Below are positions 44,028 through 55,822 of a DNA stretch of 64,000 nucleotides, piece after piece. The translations under genes were made by a program, and so were the position numbers. The notes under the pieces were generated by a model, which saw nothing but the letters and a program-made list of their open reading frames with translations, was not told where the DNA came from and ran no database searches. Origin of the DNA: Furcasterigmium furcatum (taxonomy: Eukaryota > Ascomycota > Sordariomycetes > Glomerellales > Plectosphaerellaceae). Numbering within the stretch: position 1 is the stretch's first letter; the number at the start of each line of letters is the position of its first letter. Location: NCBI GenBank assembly GCA_001599815.1, contig BCIA01000004.1, positions 622,862-686,861 on the forward strand, given 5' to 3'.

Positions 44028-45881
44028 TTAAGAGAACTGCGGAGCATTGAGAGCCATGACCGTCAGCAGGCCCGACAGGAGTCCCGCCACAGGTAGCGTG
44101 ATCAGCCACCCGGTGAAGATGTAGGCCATCTGCTTCCAGTTCGTAGCGCCAATGTCGAGGTTCATCAAGGCAACTCCCAGGACGGCGCCGGTCAGGGTCT
44201 GTGTCGTACTGATCGGGAGCCCCAGGCGGCTGGCCATCAAGACGGTGATGGCAGCTCCGAGCTCCATCGCGTAGCCACGGGTAGGGCTCAGCAGGGTGAT
44301 CTTGTTGCCCAGCGCCCTGACGATGTGCCAGCCCATGAACCAGAAGCCGGCTCCGATCAGGAAACCGGCGATCGCCAGGATCCAGACGAGAGTGTCATTG
44401 TCCTCGGTTACCTCTCCGGAGAGGTAAGTGTCATACGCCGCGACCCAGGGTCCGACGGCGTTGGCGACATCGTTGGAGCCGTGTGCGATGGCCATCATGA
44501 TGGCGCTCGCGACCTGGGCGTATGTCCAGAAATGCTCAACGCGGTTGTCGTAATGAGGTGCCTTGCTGTGGACGGCGGTCAGGTGTGCGGACTGGTGAGA
44601 AACGACGTCGCGGGTGACGCCCTGGAGGAAAAAGTACAGGAGAAGGCCCCGGATTCGTCGAGGGTGGTAGATAGGCAGACCAGCTGTAGGGGCCAGGAAT
44701 CGTTCTTCCGGCTCCAAGACGGGCTTCCGGGGCGTAGAAACGGCGGTCTCATCGTTGAAGGGGCCCTGGGTGGTCGGCGCCGGCAGCTCGGCAGTATCGG
44801 CAGGCGGCTTGGCTGACGAGGTCTCGGTGGTTGCAGCTTCCCTGGCGGCCTGGCTGAATTCGAGATCATGCTTCTCGTACGCATTCTCGTAGTTGTCCAC
44901 GAGCATGGTCGTCTTGCCGGGGAAGTACAATGGCGGGTTGTCCATCAGGAGGAGAGGTCCGAGTGGAATATGCCAGGGACGCATGCGGTGATCCTTGAGA
45001 AGGACCACACGCTTGAAGTACGGGATAAAGAAGACGTATGAGATGACCAGAGCCCCGAAAAAGACCCCGAGAACGATCCCGCAGGAGCGGCCGGCGCCCA
45101 GCTCTTCCAGGCTGGGTGCCCCGGGGGCCTCGATGGTGATGAAAAGCGCGAGGACTGCCGCGGTGAATGCCAGGTAGAATGGAATAGCCTTCATGGCTAT
45201 CTCGAAAGGGTTCGCACGCTCGAGGACGCAGAACTTGAGGCTCGCGAACAGGAGAGCGGACAGACAGTCGGAAATGAGCGGAGAAAGCAGCCAGGAGGCT
45301 GCGATCTGCGACGCACTGCCCTTACTCCAAGCCCACGAAACTGACGACTGCGAAGCAATGCCGGCGCCAATCAAGGCGCCAACGATGGTATGGGTGGTGG
45401 AAACTGGGAACTCGAGCTTCGTGGCCACGAGCAACCAGGTGGCGGACCCGATTTCAGCGGCACCCATCACCACCAGCAGAGTGGACGGCGCCGACTGATA
45501 GCGTTCCAGCTCGATGATCTTATTCTTGATGGTCCCTGTGACACGAGCGCCCAGCACCAGGGCGCCCAGAAACTCGGCGACCATAGCGATAACACCGGCC
45601 TGGGCCATCGTGAGGGTCCGAGCCGCCACGGACGTGGCAAAGGAGTTCGATACATCGTTTGCGCCATTGCCAAAGGCGCTACCGCAGAATGCCAGACTGA
45701 TGATGGCAATGACCCAGTCGTATTTGGGCAAGGGCTGGCGACATGGTGGCTGGGCTGCGGGGAGAGAACAGAGAGGGGGCCGAAGAAAGGAACGGGGCTT
45801 CTGTTCTGGACAGAGAGACTCAAGAATCGATGGGAATGGCAGAGAACAGGCGAGTTGGATGTTCGGAAGTAATAGTTTCAT
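44028..45881 (-). CDS. PiT family inorganic phosphate transporter (Pho-4/Pho89-like)
   Basis: 617 aa in one open frame from the ATG at 45881. Both halves carry the duplicated PiT signature: FGNGANDVSNSFATSV near the N-terminus and AHGSNDVANAVGPWV near the C-terminus, with a long hydrophilic loop between. These proteins import phosphate with Na+ or H+ at the plasma membrane. The first 53 residues before LPKYDWVIAI look non-conserved, contain a strong acceptor-like ctctccccgcag, and the next ATG (45744, good context) is out of frame by one base. The true start may therefore involve a 5' intron or a one-base sequence error. It lies divergent from the arrestin gene. Confidence 0.87.
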   Translation of the reverse strand: MKLLLPNIQLACSLPFPSILESLCPEQKPRSFLRPPLCSLPAAQPPCRQPLPKYDWVIAIISLAFCGSAFGNGANDVSNSFATSVAARTLTMAQAGVIAMVAEFLGALVLGARVTGTIKNKIIELERYQSAPSTLLVVMGAAEIGSATWLLVATKLEFPVSTTHTIVGALIGAGIASQSSVSWAWSKGSASQIAASWLLSPLISDCLSALLFASLKFCVLERANPFEIAMKAIPFYLAFTAAVLALFITIEAPGAPSLEELGAGRSCGIVLGVFFGALVISYVFFIPYFKRVVLLKDHRMRPWHIPLGPLLLMDNPPLYFPGKTTMLVDNYENAYEKHDLEFSQAAREAATTETSSAKPPADTAELPAPTTQGPFNDETAVSTPRKPVLEPEERFLAPTAGLPIYHPRRIRGLLLYFFLQGVTRDVVSHQSAHLTAVHSKAPHYDNRVEHFWTYAQVASAIMMAIAHGSNDVANAVGPWVAAYDTYLSGEVTEDNDTLVWILAIAGFLIGAGFWFMGWHIVRALGNKITLLSPTRGYAMELGAAITVLMASRLGLPISTTQTLTGAVLGVALMNLDIGATNWKQMAYIFTGWLITLPVAGLLSGLLTVMALNAPQFS

Positions 45882-46686
45882 TTCATCTTCTACGTGCCTT
45901 GGTTCTTATAGTCGTGGGAGGCCCTCTTTTGGGTATTTCTTCACAGCAATCTGTCTTGACCGGCCCCTCCTCAGAACAACTGCCTGCACACTTTTTTGAC
46001 CGGCCAGGCCCTATTCGACACCGACAGCTTCAACAACTCGAGCCAATACAGAGTGCAATCGGGAGCATGTGTTCTGGCATGTTGTATTAGGAAGGGGGGA
46101 TGCCTCGGGGCGCTGCTGGTGCCAGAGGGGGGGCCAAGGCAGGCCGCGCCTTCAGCAGTCCTGACTCCTGAGAAAATGCAAGGATACTGGCTGCTCGACG
46201 GTGGATTTGCTCGCCGCTGCCAAGAATTTCCAGATATTGTGTCCACGCGACTCGGTCCCCAAAGCGGTCGCCATGGTCAAGATGTTGGCATCCTGCATCA
46301 GGCATGCCCCACTCAAATGATGCCTCGATACCGCTACTAGCGAGGCCCTCCATAGAAGGCGGGCGAGAATCGACGTATCTCTCGCTCACGGCCAATCAGG
46401 TTTAGGGAGTGACAGTGGCTGAAGAGGACAATCCTCGTGAGCATTCCGGTCTCAGCGGTGCGTCGAAGACAGCCAATCGTTGACCGGGAGTGACATGCCC
46501 CAACTCGGCACAACCATCAAGCTGTGGCCGCCTGCCACTTACCATGACGGCTCTTTGGAATTTGGGTCCCTCATGCCCGGGTCTCATTTTCCCATATTAT
46601 CCATGAGTGTCTACAAAAGATGGCAAGCCTAACGTGAGCTTGGTCACCACCCGCATCTCAGCCCAGCTTGGTTCATCGATATCACA
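45882..46686. promoter_or_regulatory. divergent promoter region, phosphate transporter / arrestin
   Basis: 805 bases between divergent genes. Overlapping frames on both strands have no support. No clear Pho4-type CACGTG site was noticed within this stretch. Confidence 0.4.
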
Positions 46687-48227
46687 ATGGCCTGTCCGTC
46701 AGCAGCGCGGGGCGAGGACCAGATTGACTTGAAGCTTACGACGCACATCTATCGCAATGGAGTCCCGGTGTCTCGGGACAAGAGTTTCGACGTCGTCCGC
46801 CCGGGCGAATCGTTGACGGGCCACGTGCAGATCACCTCTGAGTCCCCCATACACTTAGACAAGGTTGAGTTCAACCTCCAGGGTGAGAGCGCTTGTCTCC
46901 GCCCAACCCCCATGGTCTAGCTAATCAGCAAGGACATAGGGATCGAATCGAAACTGAAATACTTGCCTGCCTCGGACGCATTCGAGCCCCGAATCATTGC
47001 GATCAAACCTGGCATCGTTAAAGTCCATCCTTCCCAGTCCGCAGGAAGTCATGAGGTTGATTACGCTGACCCCTTCCAGTTTTTGCACATGAGACATTGG
47101 TCGGATATTTCCGATGTTCAACAAGCAGCTGGCCATGACGTCTTGGATGCCACGGTTCCATTTGTCTTCGTCCTACCGGATGGCATCGAGCGGGTGGACG
47201 AGGATGAGACATCTTCCTGCCGGCGATATCCACCATCTTTCAGGCTCAGGAGGACAGAGTACAGTGCCTGGAGTCATCTGCCTCCGCCCGCATCCTTTAT
47301 CACGTACGCGCTGTGGTGCTCGGTCACCTACTCTGTGCAAACCAATCAGGGCCAGCTCGTGCGAACCGCCGATACGATGAAGGCGATTGAATACATGCCC
47401 GCACTTGAAACACAGCCACCAATAAATGTCTCTGGACCCGGAGACGGCTACGAACTGACAGCAGAGCAGCCGATATCAAGGGCATATCTCGGCCAGCGAC
47501 TAGGCCACGTCCACGTACAGACCGCGGAGCCGAAGCCTCTCGAGTACACCGGATCAACAGCCTCCACAACCTGCCACTTCCAGGTGAGCTTCCGATCAAC
47601 CCGAAGCAACATGCACCAGTGTCCCATCAAGGGCATAGTCGTCTATACGGTTCTCGTAGCCAGACACTATCAGTCAGTGGCAAAGCTGACCGCAATGCCG
47701 ACGAGGGCACTGGCCAGCGGGTACGGTCCGCTGCAGATGTACGAGGACACAATCAACCTCGGCAAGTCTCGGTCGCGGGATGTGCTGTGGGAACTCGAGA
47801 CGGGAAACGACGGGCAAGGCTCCGCCGATGGGGACACCAGCGGGATTTGGCGGACGGCTCTTGCGGTGAACATCTCGCCTCCTCTGAGACTCAGCCCGAG
47901 CTTTCTCAGCGACTACACGGCCATGTCGTACTCCCTTACCTTTTCCGTGCAGTTCGAGAGCGTGGGCTCGAAGACGATGTTTCTCACATGCCCACTGCAA
48001 GTGGCATGTCCCCTCCAAGCAGAAATCCCAGCCGCGGCGCCGATGCCGTCACCCGACGACGGGCTTGGCAGCACGGAGCAAGCGAGTCCAGACGCGCCCT
48101 GCTGCTCGATGAGTGTCGCAGGGTCCGACATGAACGAGGTAGGTGGTTACCTCGAAGTTGTCTGTCGCTCTGTGGATTTCTGCCACGTACTAATTCTTCC
48201 AAGAGCCTGCCTCCTTACGCCAAATGA
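46687..48227 (+). CDS. alpha-arrestin-like protein with C-terminal PY motif
   Basis: 472 aa; exons 46687-46882, 46940-48138, 48204-48227. The N-terminal arrestin sandwich begins DLKLTTHIYRNG and includes FDVVRPGESLTGHVQI; the first splice gives FNLQGIESKLKYLP. The last intron (65 bases, branch ACTAAT, acceptor aag) leads to a 24-base exon encoding SLPPYAK and stop. LPPY fits the [L/P]PxY consensus bound by WW domains of Rsp5/Nedd4 ubiquitin ligases, which alpha-arrestins use to ubiquitinate and internalise transporters. If the intron is retained, the PY motif is lost and an unrelated tail ends at 48363. It lies between two transporter genes, which may be coincidence. Confidence 0.8.
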
Positions 48228-48964
48228 GCACCCCCCGGGGCTGGCACTCTCTACTGTAATAACATCGTCTCAATCCATACTTCTTGCTTGCGTAAATCGA
48301 CCGACTGTGACTAGCTATTTGCGTGTGCCGAGACACAGTCTCTTGTGGGGATTTGTCGTGTGACTGGGGACACATGAACAGCACCTTGCCCTACTATGTA
48401 GTATCAATGACATCCCGACGCTGTCGGGTGGGCTTTTTCTTTTCCTCTTCAGTCGGGGTCTCTCTACTACGATTCGCGGGATAACCTCATTAGCACTCAC
48501 GCAGCACCATGCTGCCTTCGCACACGACATTGCTGATCCTCCAGACGAATTCAGTGTCAAGACCTCTTTCGCTGCCACGGAAAGCTGTGGAGTCGCGGAG
48601 GGAAGCATCATTCATTGGCAATGCCCCGTAGAATCCGTCTTGTTTGTTCTGCAAGCTCAAAAATTCAGTCATTTCGGCTCACCGTCCCCTCCCTGGTGAC
48701 AAGGTTGATCGGTGGCCGCGGTGACATATCGATTTGCGCCCCACCACCCGGACCGGTCGCCGGTCCATCTCCCCGCCCAATCAGGGCGGCGATATGTCAT
48801 CGCTGACGATCCTCAGGTTACTCACGGCGCCCATTTCGAAGCCGTCAGAGTCCGTGCAGTTTATCTATGAAAGAAGCCTGGTGGAGGCGGCCAACCCCTC
48901 GTTTGGGTGTCGAGTGCGGAATTACCCCTGGCAGAACTCAATCTACTCTCACAACTCCCCCAAG
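48228..48964. other. intergenic
   Basis: 737 bases; short frames on both strands without support. The last 170 bases are open in frame with the MFS gene, but the added sequence is not like an MCT N-terminus. Confidence 0.45.
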
Positions 48965-50441
48965 ATGCCCCGGCCCTCGGACGAGAATGCCAATACCGCG
49001 AACGATGGGACAAGTCAGCATTCGAATCCGCAGCTGGTCCAGCTCGATTCTGAATCCGAGTCTTTCCCCGACGGTGGTTATGGCTGGATTATTGTTGTCT
49101 CGTGTTTCACGCTCAACTGCTTCACCTGGGGCGTTACCTCGGTTTGTCTCCAAACAGTCCGGCCTGGACCCCCCGGCTAATCCAAAATACTACTAGTCCT
49201 ATGGCGTATACCTGTCTCACTACCTATCATCAGACCTCTTCCCTGGCGCAAAGCCGTTGGACTACGGCTTCATAGGCGGGTTCAACTTCGCCTTCGCCAT
49301 GATCTCAGCACCGCCGGCAACCCACCTGGCTCTTGTATTCGGAAGACGTCCCGTCATGCTCGGGGGCTCTGTTTTGCAGTCTCTCGGATTGATCTCGGCG
49401 TCCTTTGCATCAAAGGCGTGGCAGCTCTACATAACGCAGGGCGCCCTCGTCGGCATCGGCATCGGCTTTCTCTTCGTCCCAAGCCTGCCAGTCCTGTCTC
49501 AGTGGTTCCTGAAGAGGCGCAGCGTCGCCAATGGCATCAGCTCTGCCGGCTCCGGGGTGGGCGGCGCTGCCTTCTCCTGGGGCACCGACGCGATGATCCG
49601 CCACATGGGCCTTGCTTGGGCGCTGCGTACTACAGGTCTCGTGGCTCTGGTTGCCAACGTTCTTGCGACGCTGCTCCTCCGGGAGCGAGGTGCGCGGATC
49701 AAATCAAGCACCCGGGTCTTTGACGTTCGACTCCTTCAGAGGCACGAGGTCCGTCTCCTCCTGCTCTGGGCGTTCGTGAGCATGTTCGGCTACATCACCC
49801 TGCTCTTCTCCCTTGCCGACTTCTCACGGTCCATCGGCCTCTCCTCCGCACAAGCCACTGATATCACAGGAATTCTCAACCTCGGCACTGCCATCGGGAG
49901 GCCGCTCATTGGAATCACGAGCGACCGGTTTCGACGAATCGACACCGCCGCGGTGCTGACCCTGTTGTGCGGCGTGATCTGCTTCGCGATGTGGATGCCC
50001 GCCACAAATTACAGTGTAACTATGGCCTTTGCATTCTTCTGCGGTGCCATACTCGGCGTCTTCTGGATGGTCCGTAGCGGAGCCCACCCCTTTCTTGCTC
50101 GCCCTTCTGGATTATTCTGACATCCATGGCACAGACAATAGGGCCGTTGTGCGGGGAGGTGGGCAGGCTTTCTGAGCTTGATTCCCTCCTCTCCCTCTCC
50201 TGGATCGCCGTCATTATCCCAACTACATGTGTGTTGGCCGGCCGGCCGTCCTTCATTCTGCGAACCCCCCTTGAATCTAACTCCGTCATTAGTTGCCGAG
50301 CCTATCGCCTTAAAGTTGCGCATGCCTGACGCCACGGCCGAGTACTTGTATCCCCAAATATTCGCGGGCGGTGCATACCTTATCGCTGGCGGGATTCTCC
50401 TTGGCCTCCGGTGTTTAATGCAACGCAGAGCACGGCAATAG
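48965..50441 (+). CDS. MFS monocarboxylate-transporter-type porter
   Basis: 430 aa; exons 48965-49141, 49197-50069, 50135-50228, 50293-50441. After a hydrophilic leader the MCT signature DGGYGWIIVVSCF opens TM1, followed by SYGVYL across the first splice, FGRRPVMLGG, WFLKRRSVANGISSAGSGVGG and SDRFRR. Fungal MCH-type proteins carry riboflavin, monocarboxylates or metabolites of secondary pathways. The last two small exons are supported by frame and by a final helix (GGAYLIAGGILLGLR), but their donors (gtccgt, gtgtgt) are not strong. An upstream in-frame ATG would extend the N-terminus. Confidence 0.85.
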
Positions 50442-51287
50442 AACCGGGAAAGGGTCGGCCCATCCCGGGCCCCCGCTCGACGGCAGTGGAGGCAACCCCG
50501 GAGGACCTCGTCCCTGGCAGGGGCATTAAGGCTGGGCTGCTGTGGCTGGTCACCAACCAGTTGCGAAGCCTGGTTTGCTCCCCTTAAATCACCAACATGC
50601 TCATGCGCCAACCACTCGCTAAGTGCAGTGAGAGCAACAGTCCCGGGCTGCCAAGCTGCCCACGAGCGTATCGGTCGCAATCCTTGGGATCCTTCTGAGG
50701 CCTGTGCATGCCCAGCCGCCAGATGCTCTGGATAATTACAGATGGCATGAGCCGGACCGCTGTGAGTGGTCTTGGCTTGGAGTTATACCTGGTGGACGAT
50801 ACCTGTTCGCCGTCGTTGAATACCGGTCTGAGCCCCCTGACAAAGACAAGGGGCGATGCAAACAAACAGCCAACAGCCACCTCACCCGGCACCCGGAGGA
50901 ATGGACCGGCCAGATGTCTCACCGTGCCCAGCCGTCCCGCGTAAACCAACGAACCGCCAAACGAAAGTTCCCAGCGGACGCCAAGGCCCGAATACCGAAC
51001 ACCGCGGAGTCTCGTAAGATACAAGACCCAGTACGATATACTACAGACTAAAGGAGGCCAACGACGGACTGTTTATTTACTCTAGTATCCTTAAGCACTT
51101 CTCTTCCTCAGTACTTGCGGACTTTACGAGGTCGTTCCTATGTGCCGTTGTGTTCCCATGCGCCATCGCCAACTCCGCCTGGGAGCCAAGGCCGACCTGC
51201 GAAACCAGGTGACAGCGACACTCGCTCAACTGCAAGTTCCAAAATCTCCCAACCTTCACCTTCACTGCATACTGGCGCCCGGTTGCT
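50442..51287. other. intergenic, promoter of the ABC transporter gene
   Basis: 846 bases between two plus-strand transporter genes. No gene is seen. Confidence 0.5.
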
Positions 51288-54200
51288 ATGTCCAGTCACG
51301 ACAATGAGACGGACGACGATCAAGGGGATCGGGCAAGGCCATCCGGCTTTGCGAGCTATATTCGAATCTTCAGCTTTGTCGACCGCAGCAGCTGGGCTTT
51401 GTACTCGACAGCCTTCATCGCCGCCATCGGCGCCGGCTCCGCCCTTCCGCTGATGAACCTCGTCTTCGGCAAGTTCGTCACGACGTTCAACGGCTTCGCC
51501 AGTGGCGCCGTGAACCCCGACGATTACATGGCCGAGGTATCGAGATACTCGTGAGTCGCCTGCAATTTATTGTGGCGGTCATCGTCGCGTCGAGGATCTT
51601 GTTGTCTACTTGCTGAACCGTCTTGACCCGACATGACAGCCTCTACTTCATCTACCTGTTCATCGCCAGGTTCCTCCTCATCTACATCCACACCGTGTTG
51701 GTGTCCATTGCAGCAATCCGAGCCACCAAGGCACTGCGCATCGACTTTCTGCAGAGCCTCCTGCGCCAGGACATGACCTTCTTCGACTTGGAAGAGGCCG
51801 GCTCTCCGGCCGTCAAGGTCACCACCAACGGCAACCTCATCACGAACGGCATCTCCGAAAGACTCACCGTCTTCATCCAGAGCTGCTCCACCTTCGTGGC
51901 GGCCTTCGTCGTCGCCTTCATCGTCCAGTGGAAGCTCACCCTGATCGCCCTCGGAGTCGTCCCGACCATCGTCATCGTCACCGGCATCTGCATGACCATC
52001 GAGGTGCGGAGCGAGAACAAGTTGCTGGACATCTTCTCCCGCGCCAGCCTGCTCGCCGAGGGGGTCTTCTCCAGCATCACCACCGTCCACGCCTTCTGGC
52101 TGCAGCCGACCATGGCGAGACGGTACGAGGAGTTCCTCGCCGACATGGAGCGCGTGGGGAAGAAGAAGTCGCCCAACTACGGCGTGCTCTTCGCGACGCA
52201 GTTCTTCTCCGTCTACTCGGGCTACGGTCTCGCTTTCTGGCAGGGCATCAGGATGTTCGCTGCAGGCGAGATTGACGAGCCGGGTGACGTTGTCACGTAA
52301 GGATACATTCGTTCGCTCCCCCATCTGTGTGCTAATCCCATTTCTTCTTCAGTGTCATCATGGCCGTCGTCCTCGCTGCCACATCCCTGACCCAGATCGC
52401 GCCTCAAATCATCACCATCACCAAGGCCGCCACTGCTGCCGACGAACTGTTCCGCATCATCGATCAGACATCCGCCATCGACCCCCTGTCATCCGCTGGG
52501 TCTGTCCCGGAGAAGTGCGCTGGCGAGCTTGAACTGAAAGCCCTCGAGTTCGCCTACCCCTCTCGCCCCGATGTTAAAGTCCTCGATGGCCTCGACCTGA
52601 AGATCCCCGCTGGCAAGACCACGGCACTCGTCGGCGCCAGTGGCTCAGGGAAGAGCACGATCGTCGGACTTCTCGAGCGCTGGTACGACCCGGAAGCCGG
52701 TCTGATCCAGTTCGACGGACAGGACATCCAGAACATCAACCTGGCCTGGCTCCGGACGCAGATACGGCTCGTGCAGCAGGAGCCCGTCCTCTTCAGCGGC
52801 ACAATCATCGACAACGTCGCCTTCGGCCTGGAGGGGACTCCGCACGCAAACGTCTCCCGCGAGGAGAAGCTCGCCCTCGTAAAGGCGGCTTGTCAAGATG
52901 CCAATGCCCACGACTTCATCGAGAGGCTTCCCCGGCAGTACGAGACCTGGGTCGGCGAACGCGCGCGCACGCTGTCCGGGGGCCAGAAGCAGCGCATCGC
53001 CATCGCGCGCAGCATCATTTCTCGCCCGTCGGTCCTCCTACTCGATGAGGCGACCAGCGCGCTCGACCCGAAAGCCGAGAAGGCCGTCCAGGACGCGCTG
53101 GACAGGATATCCGTCGGCAGGACGACCGTTATCATCGCGCACAAGCTGTCAACGGTGCAGAAGGCGCACAACATCGCTGTCATGTCCGCGGGACGGGTCA
53201 TCGAGCAGGGGACGCACCAGGACCTCATCGCCAGGGATGGCGCGTATGCGAGTCTCGTCAGAGCGCAGGATCTGGAAAAGGCAAAAGGCAAGGCACTTGA
53301 GGGGCCGCCGGAGCCCGAGGGTGAATGGATTGAAGAGAAAGAAGAGGTAGAACCTCCCGCTCAAGTGTCGCCGCATCGGTCCAGGAGCTTGGTCACCGAG
53401 TCCATGGAGCATACGGCCCAGGCTCTCGGAAGGGAGACCATGGGATATGGTATCGTCCGCTGCGTGTGGCTGCTCATATTGGATCAGCCCAATCTGTGGT
53501 GGCTGTACTCGGCATGCGCCTTCTTTTGTGTCCTCGGAGGTCGGTCAATACGGTCCCTGTCCCTTGCTGTCTTGTCATTCTAATCCTCTCAGGCGCAACT
53601 TACCCGGCACAAGCCATCATCTTCGCCCAGACGCTCCAGATCTTCCAGCTGAGCGGCGACGAAGCCATCCGTCTCGGAGACTTCTGGGCGCTCATGTTCT
53701 TCGTTGTGGCCCTCGCCAACTTCGTCGTCTACTTCATCCTGGGATGGCTCGCCAACACCATCATCCAGAAGGTCAGCCGGAAGTACCGCCGCGAGCTCTT
53801 CAGAAACACCATGAAGCAGGACGTCGCCTTCTTCGACCTCGAACAAAACGCCATCTGCGCCCGGCTGCTGACCAATGCCTCAAACCTGAACGACCTGCTC
53901 GGCATCAACTCGGGCCTGATCCTGATCAGCCTCGTCACGGTCGTCGCCGTCTCCGTCATGGGCATCGTCTACGGCTGGAAGCTCGGTCTCGTCTGCGTCT
54001 TCGGCGCCCTCCCCCCGGTCGTGATGAGCGGCTTTCTGCGCATCCGCCTCGAGGTCAAGCTGGAAGAAGACACCTCGGAGCGCTTCGCCAGCAGCGCCGC
54101 GCTCGCGACGGAGGCCATCTCCGCCATCCGCACCGTGGCGTCACTCACGCTGGAGAACAAGATGCTCGCGCTGTACCGGGAGAGGCTGGACGTCGTGGCG

Positions 54201-55298
54201 AAGAAATCTATAAAGGCCCTGACGCTCACCATGCTCTAGTACGCACTGTCACAATCCGTCAACTTCCTCGCCATGGCCCTCGGCTTCTGGTACGGCGGAA
54301 TGCTCGTATCTACCGGCGAGTACACAAACGTGCAGTTCTTCGTGGTCTTCATCGCCGTCGTGCTCGGTGGCGAGAACGCCGCCACGCTCTTCCAGTACAC
54401 GATGAGCATGACCGGGGCGACGGCCTCGGCCAACTACATCTTCTGGCTTCGTCAGAGGGTTCCGGCCATCGACAACTCGTTCTCGGACGACGAGGATTCT
54501 CGGGGTGACGCGTCGCGGGACTCCGGAACCGATGTCATCGGCGTCCACTGCCGAGCCCTCGAGTTCGCCTACCCTTCTCGCCCGCAGTCCAAGGTGATTT
54601 CGGGCGTCGACATCAACGTCCAACCGGCCAAGTTCGTCGCCTTCGTCGGCCCGTCAGGCTGCGGGAAGTCCACCATGATCAGCCTCCTCTCCCGCTTCAT
54701 CGACCCGACATCCGGCTCCATCGTCGTCGACGGCCAGCCAATTCACGACCTGAAGCCGCAAGCCCACCGCCGGCGCCTCGCGCTGGTCCAGCAGGAACCA
54801 GTGCTATACCAAGGCACCATCCGGGAGAACATCGCCATGGGTCTGGCTGAGTCCGGGGACGACATTACGGAAGTCCAGATAGAGCAGGCCTGCAGGGACG
54901 CCAACATCCTCGACTTCGTCTCCTCGCTGCCCGAGGGCCTGGGGACCGAGGTCGGCACCCGCGGGGCCAGGCTCTCCGGCGGCCAGCGGCAGCGCGTGGC
55001 CATCGCCCGGGCGCTGATCCGGAACCCGCGGGTACTGCTCCTCGACGAGGCGACGAGCGCGCTGGACACGGAGAGCGAGAAGACTGTGCAGACCGCGCTG
55101 TACGAGGCCGCCAGGGACGGGAAGCGGACGACCATCGCGGTCGCGCACCGGCTGAGCACGGTCAGGGACGCGGACTGCATCTTCGTCTTCCAGGGCGGGG
55201 AGGTCACCGAGGCGGGGAGTCATGTTGAGCTGCTGGCGAAGAAGGGGGTGTATTACGAGATGTGCAAGGGACAAGTGCTCGACAAGGCTCTCGCCTGA
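51288..55298 (+). CDS. full-size ABCB multidrug-type transporter with an in-frame TAG
   Basis: Architecture TMD1-NBD1-TMD2-NBD2, 1270 codons. Exons 51288-51550, 51640-52296, 52353-53539, 53593-55298. NBD1: Walker A GASGSGKST near 401, LSGGQKQR near 514, VLLLDEATSALD near 534. NBD2: GPSGCGKST near 1055 and LSGGQRQR near 1163. All catalytic motifs are intact. At 54237-54239 (codon 918, between KALTLTML and YALSQSVNF in TMD2) there is a TAG in the reading frame; the frame then continues perfectly. Either this is a recent nonsense mutation, leaving a 917-aa product without NBD2, or a 45-48 base intron ends at this ctctag (a CTGAC lies 14-20 bases before) with a poor donor at 54192 or 54195, removing about 15 conserved residues. 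Such pumps export drugs, toxins or metabolites. Confidence 0.85.
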
Positions 55299-55318
55299 GG
55301 GCACCGCCGAAGCCCCTC

Positions 55319-55822
55319 TCAGAGCGATATGCCGAGCCAGTTGGAGATGGTCACCCCGATCTTGACCAACAAGGTCATCTTCTGATACGTCCGGATCATC
55401 TTCAAGTCCTTGATGTACCACTCCCCGTCAACAAGCTTCCACGTGGTGTAGTAATACCCGCCGCCCCTGATCTCGCCCCAAGCACCCAGCGGCTTGGACA
55501 TAACCTGATCCTCAAAGCCGAAGACCGATTTGACCTCGTCGGCCGCGACTTGCTCGAGGTCCGCGGGGCCGATGTTGTGCATCGTGTCGAACTGCGCGAA
55601 GAACTTGTCGTAGAAGGCGGCGAAGGACTGCGCCGAGTCGAACACGAGGTCCCGCCCTGATACCTGCAAGGGCTTGCCCTCACTGTCGCAGTACACGAGG
55701 CGAGCGTCCGGGAGGGCGACGTCGCTCGCGAGTTTGTACCACTGCTTCGTGTCCGCGTAACGGCAGTAGCGCGTCTTCTGGCGCGTGATGGCGACGGCCA
55801 CCTCGGGGGAGACGTGAGCCAT
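55319..55822 (-). CDS. SnoaL/NTF2-like fold protein
   Basis: 167 aa, single exon. An N-terminal helix (ITRQKTRYCRYADTKQW) is followed by a strand pattern and a terminal GEIRGGGYYYTTWKLVDGE block typical of SnoaL_4-like proteins, which fold as a cone-shaped alpha+beta barrel. Members are small cyclases, isomerases or dehydratases acting on polyketide- or terpene-like molecules, or have no known activity; the catalytic type cannot be told. Its stop codon is only 20 bases from that of the ABC transporter. Pairing with an exporter hints at small-molecule metabolism, but no synthase gene is in the window. Confidence 0.82.
   Translation of the reverse strand: MAHVSPEVAVAITRQKTRYCRYADTKQWYKLASDVALPDARLVYCDSEGKPLQVSGRDLVFDSAQSFAAFYDKFFAQFDTMHNIGPADLEQVAADEVKSVFGFEDQVMSKPLGAWGEIRGGGYYYTTWKLVDGEWYIKDLKMIRTYQKMTLLVKIGVTISNWLGISL

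Noticed and set aside
48139..48363. Unspliced C-terminal extension of the arrestin protein
   Set aside because: A good donor, ACTAAT branch and acceptor define an intron here, and splicing yields a plausible arrestin tail with a PY motif.
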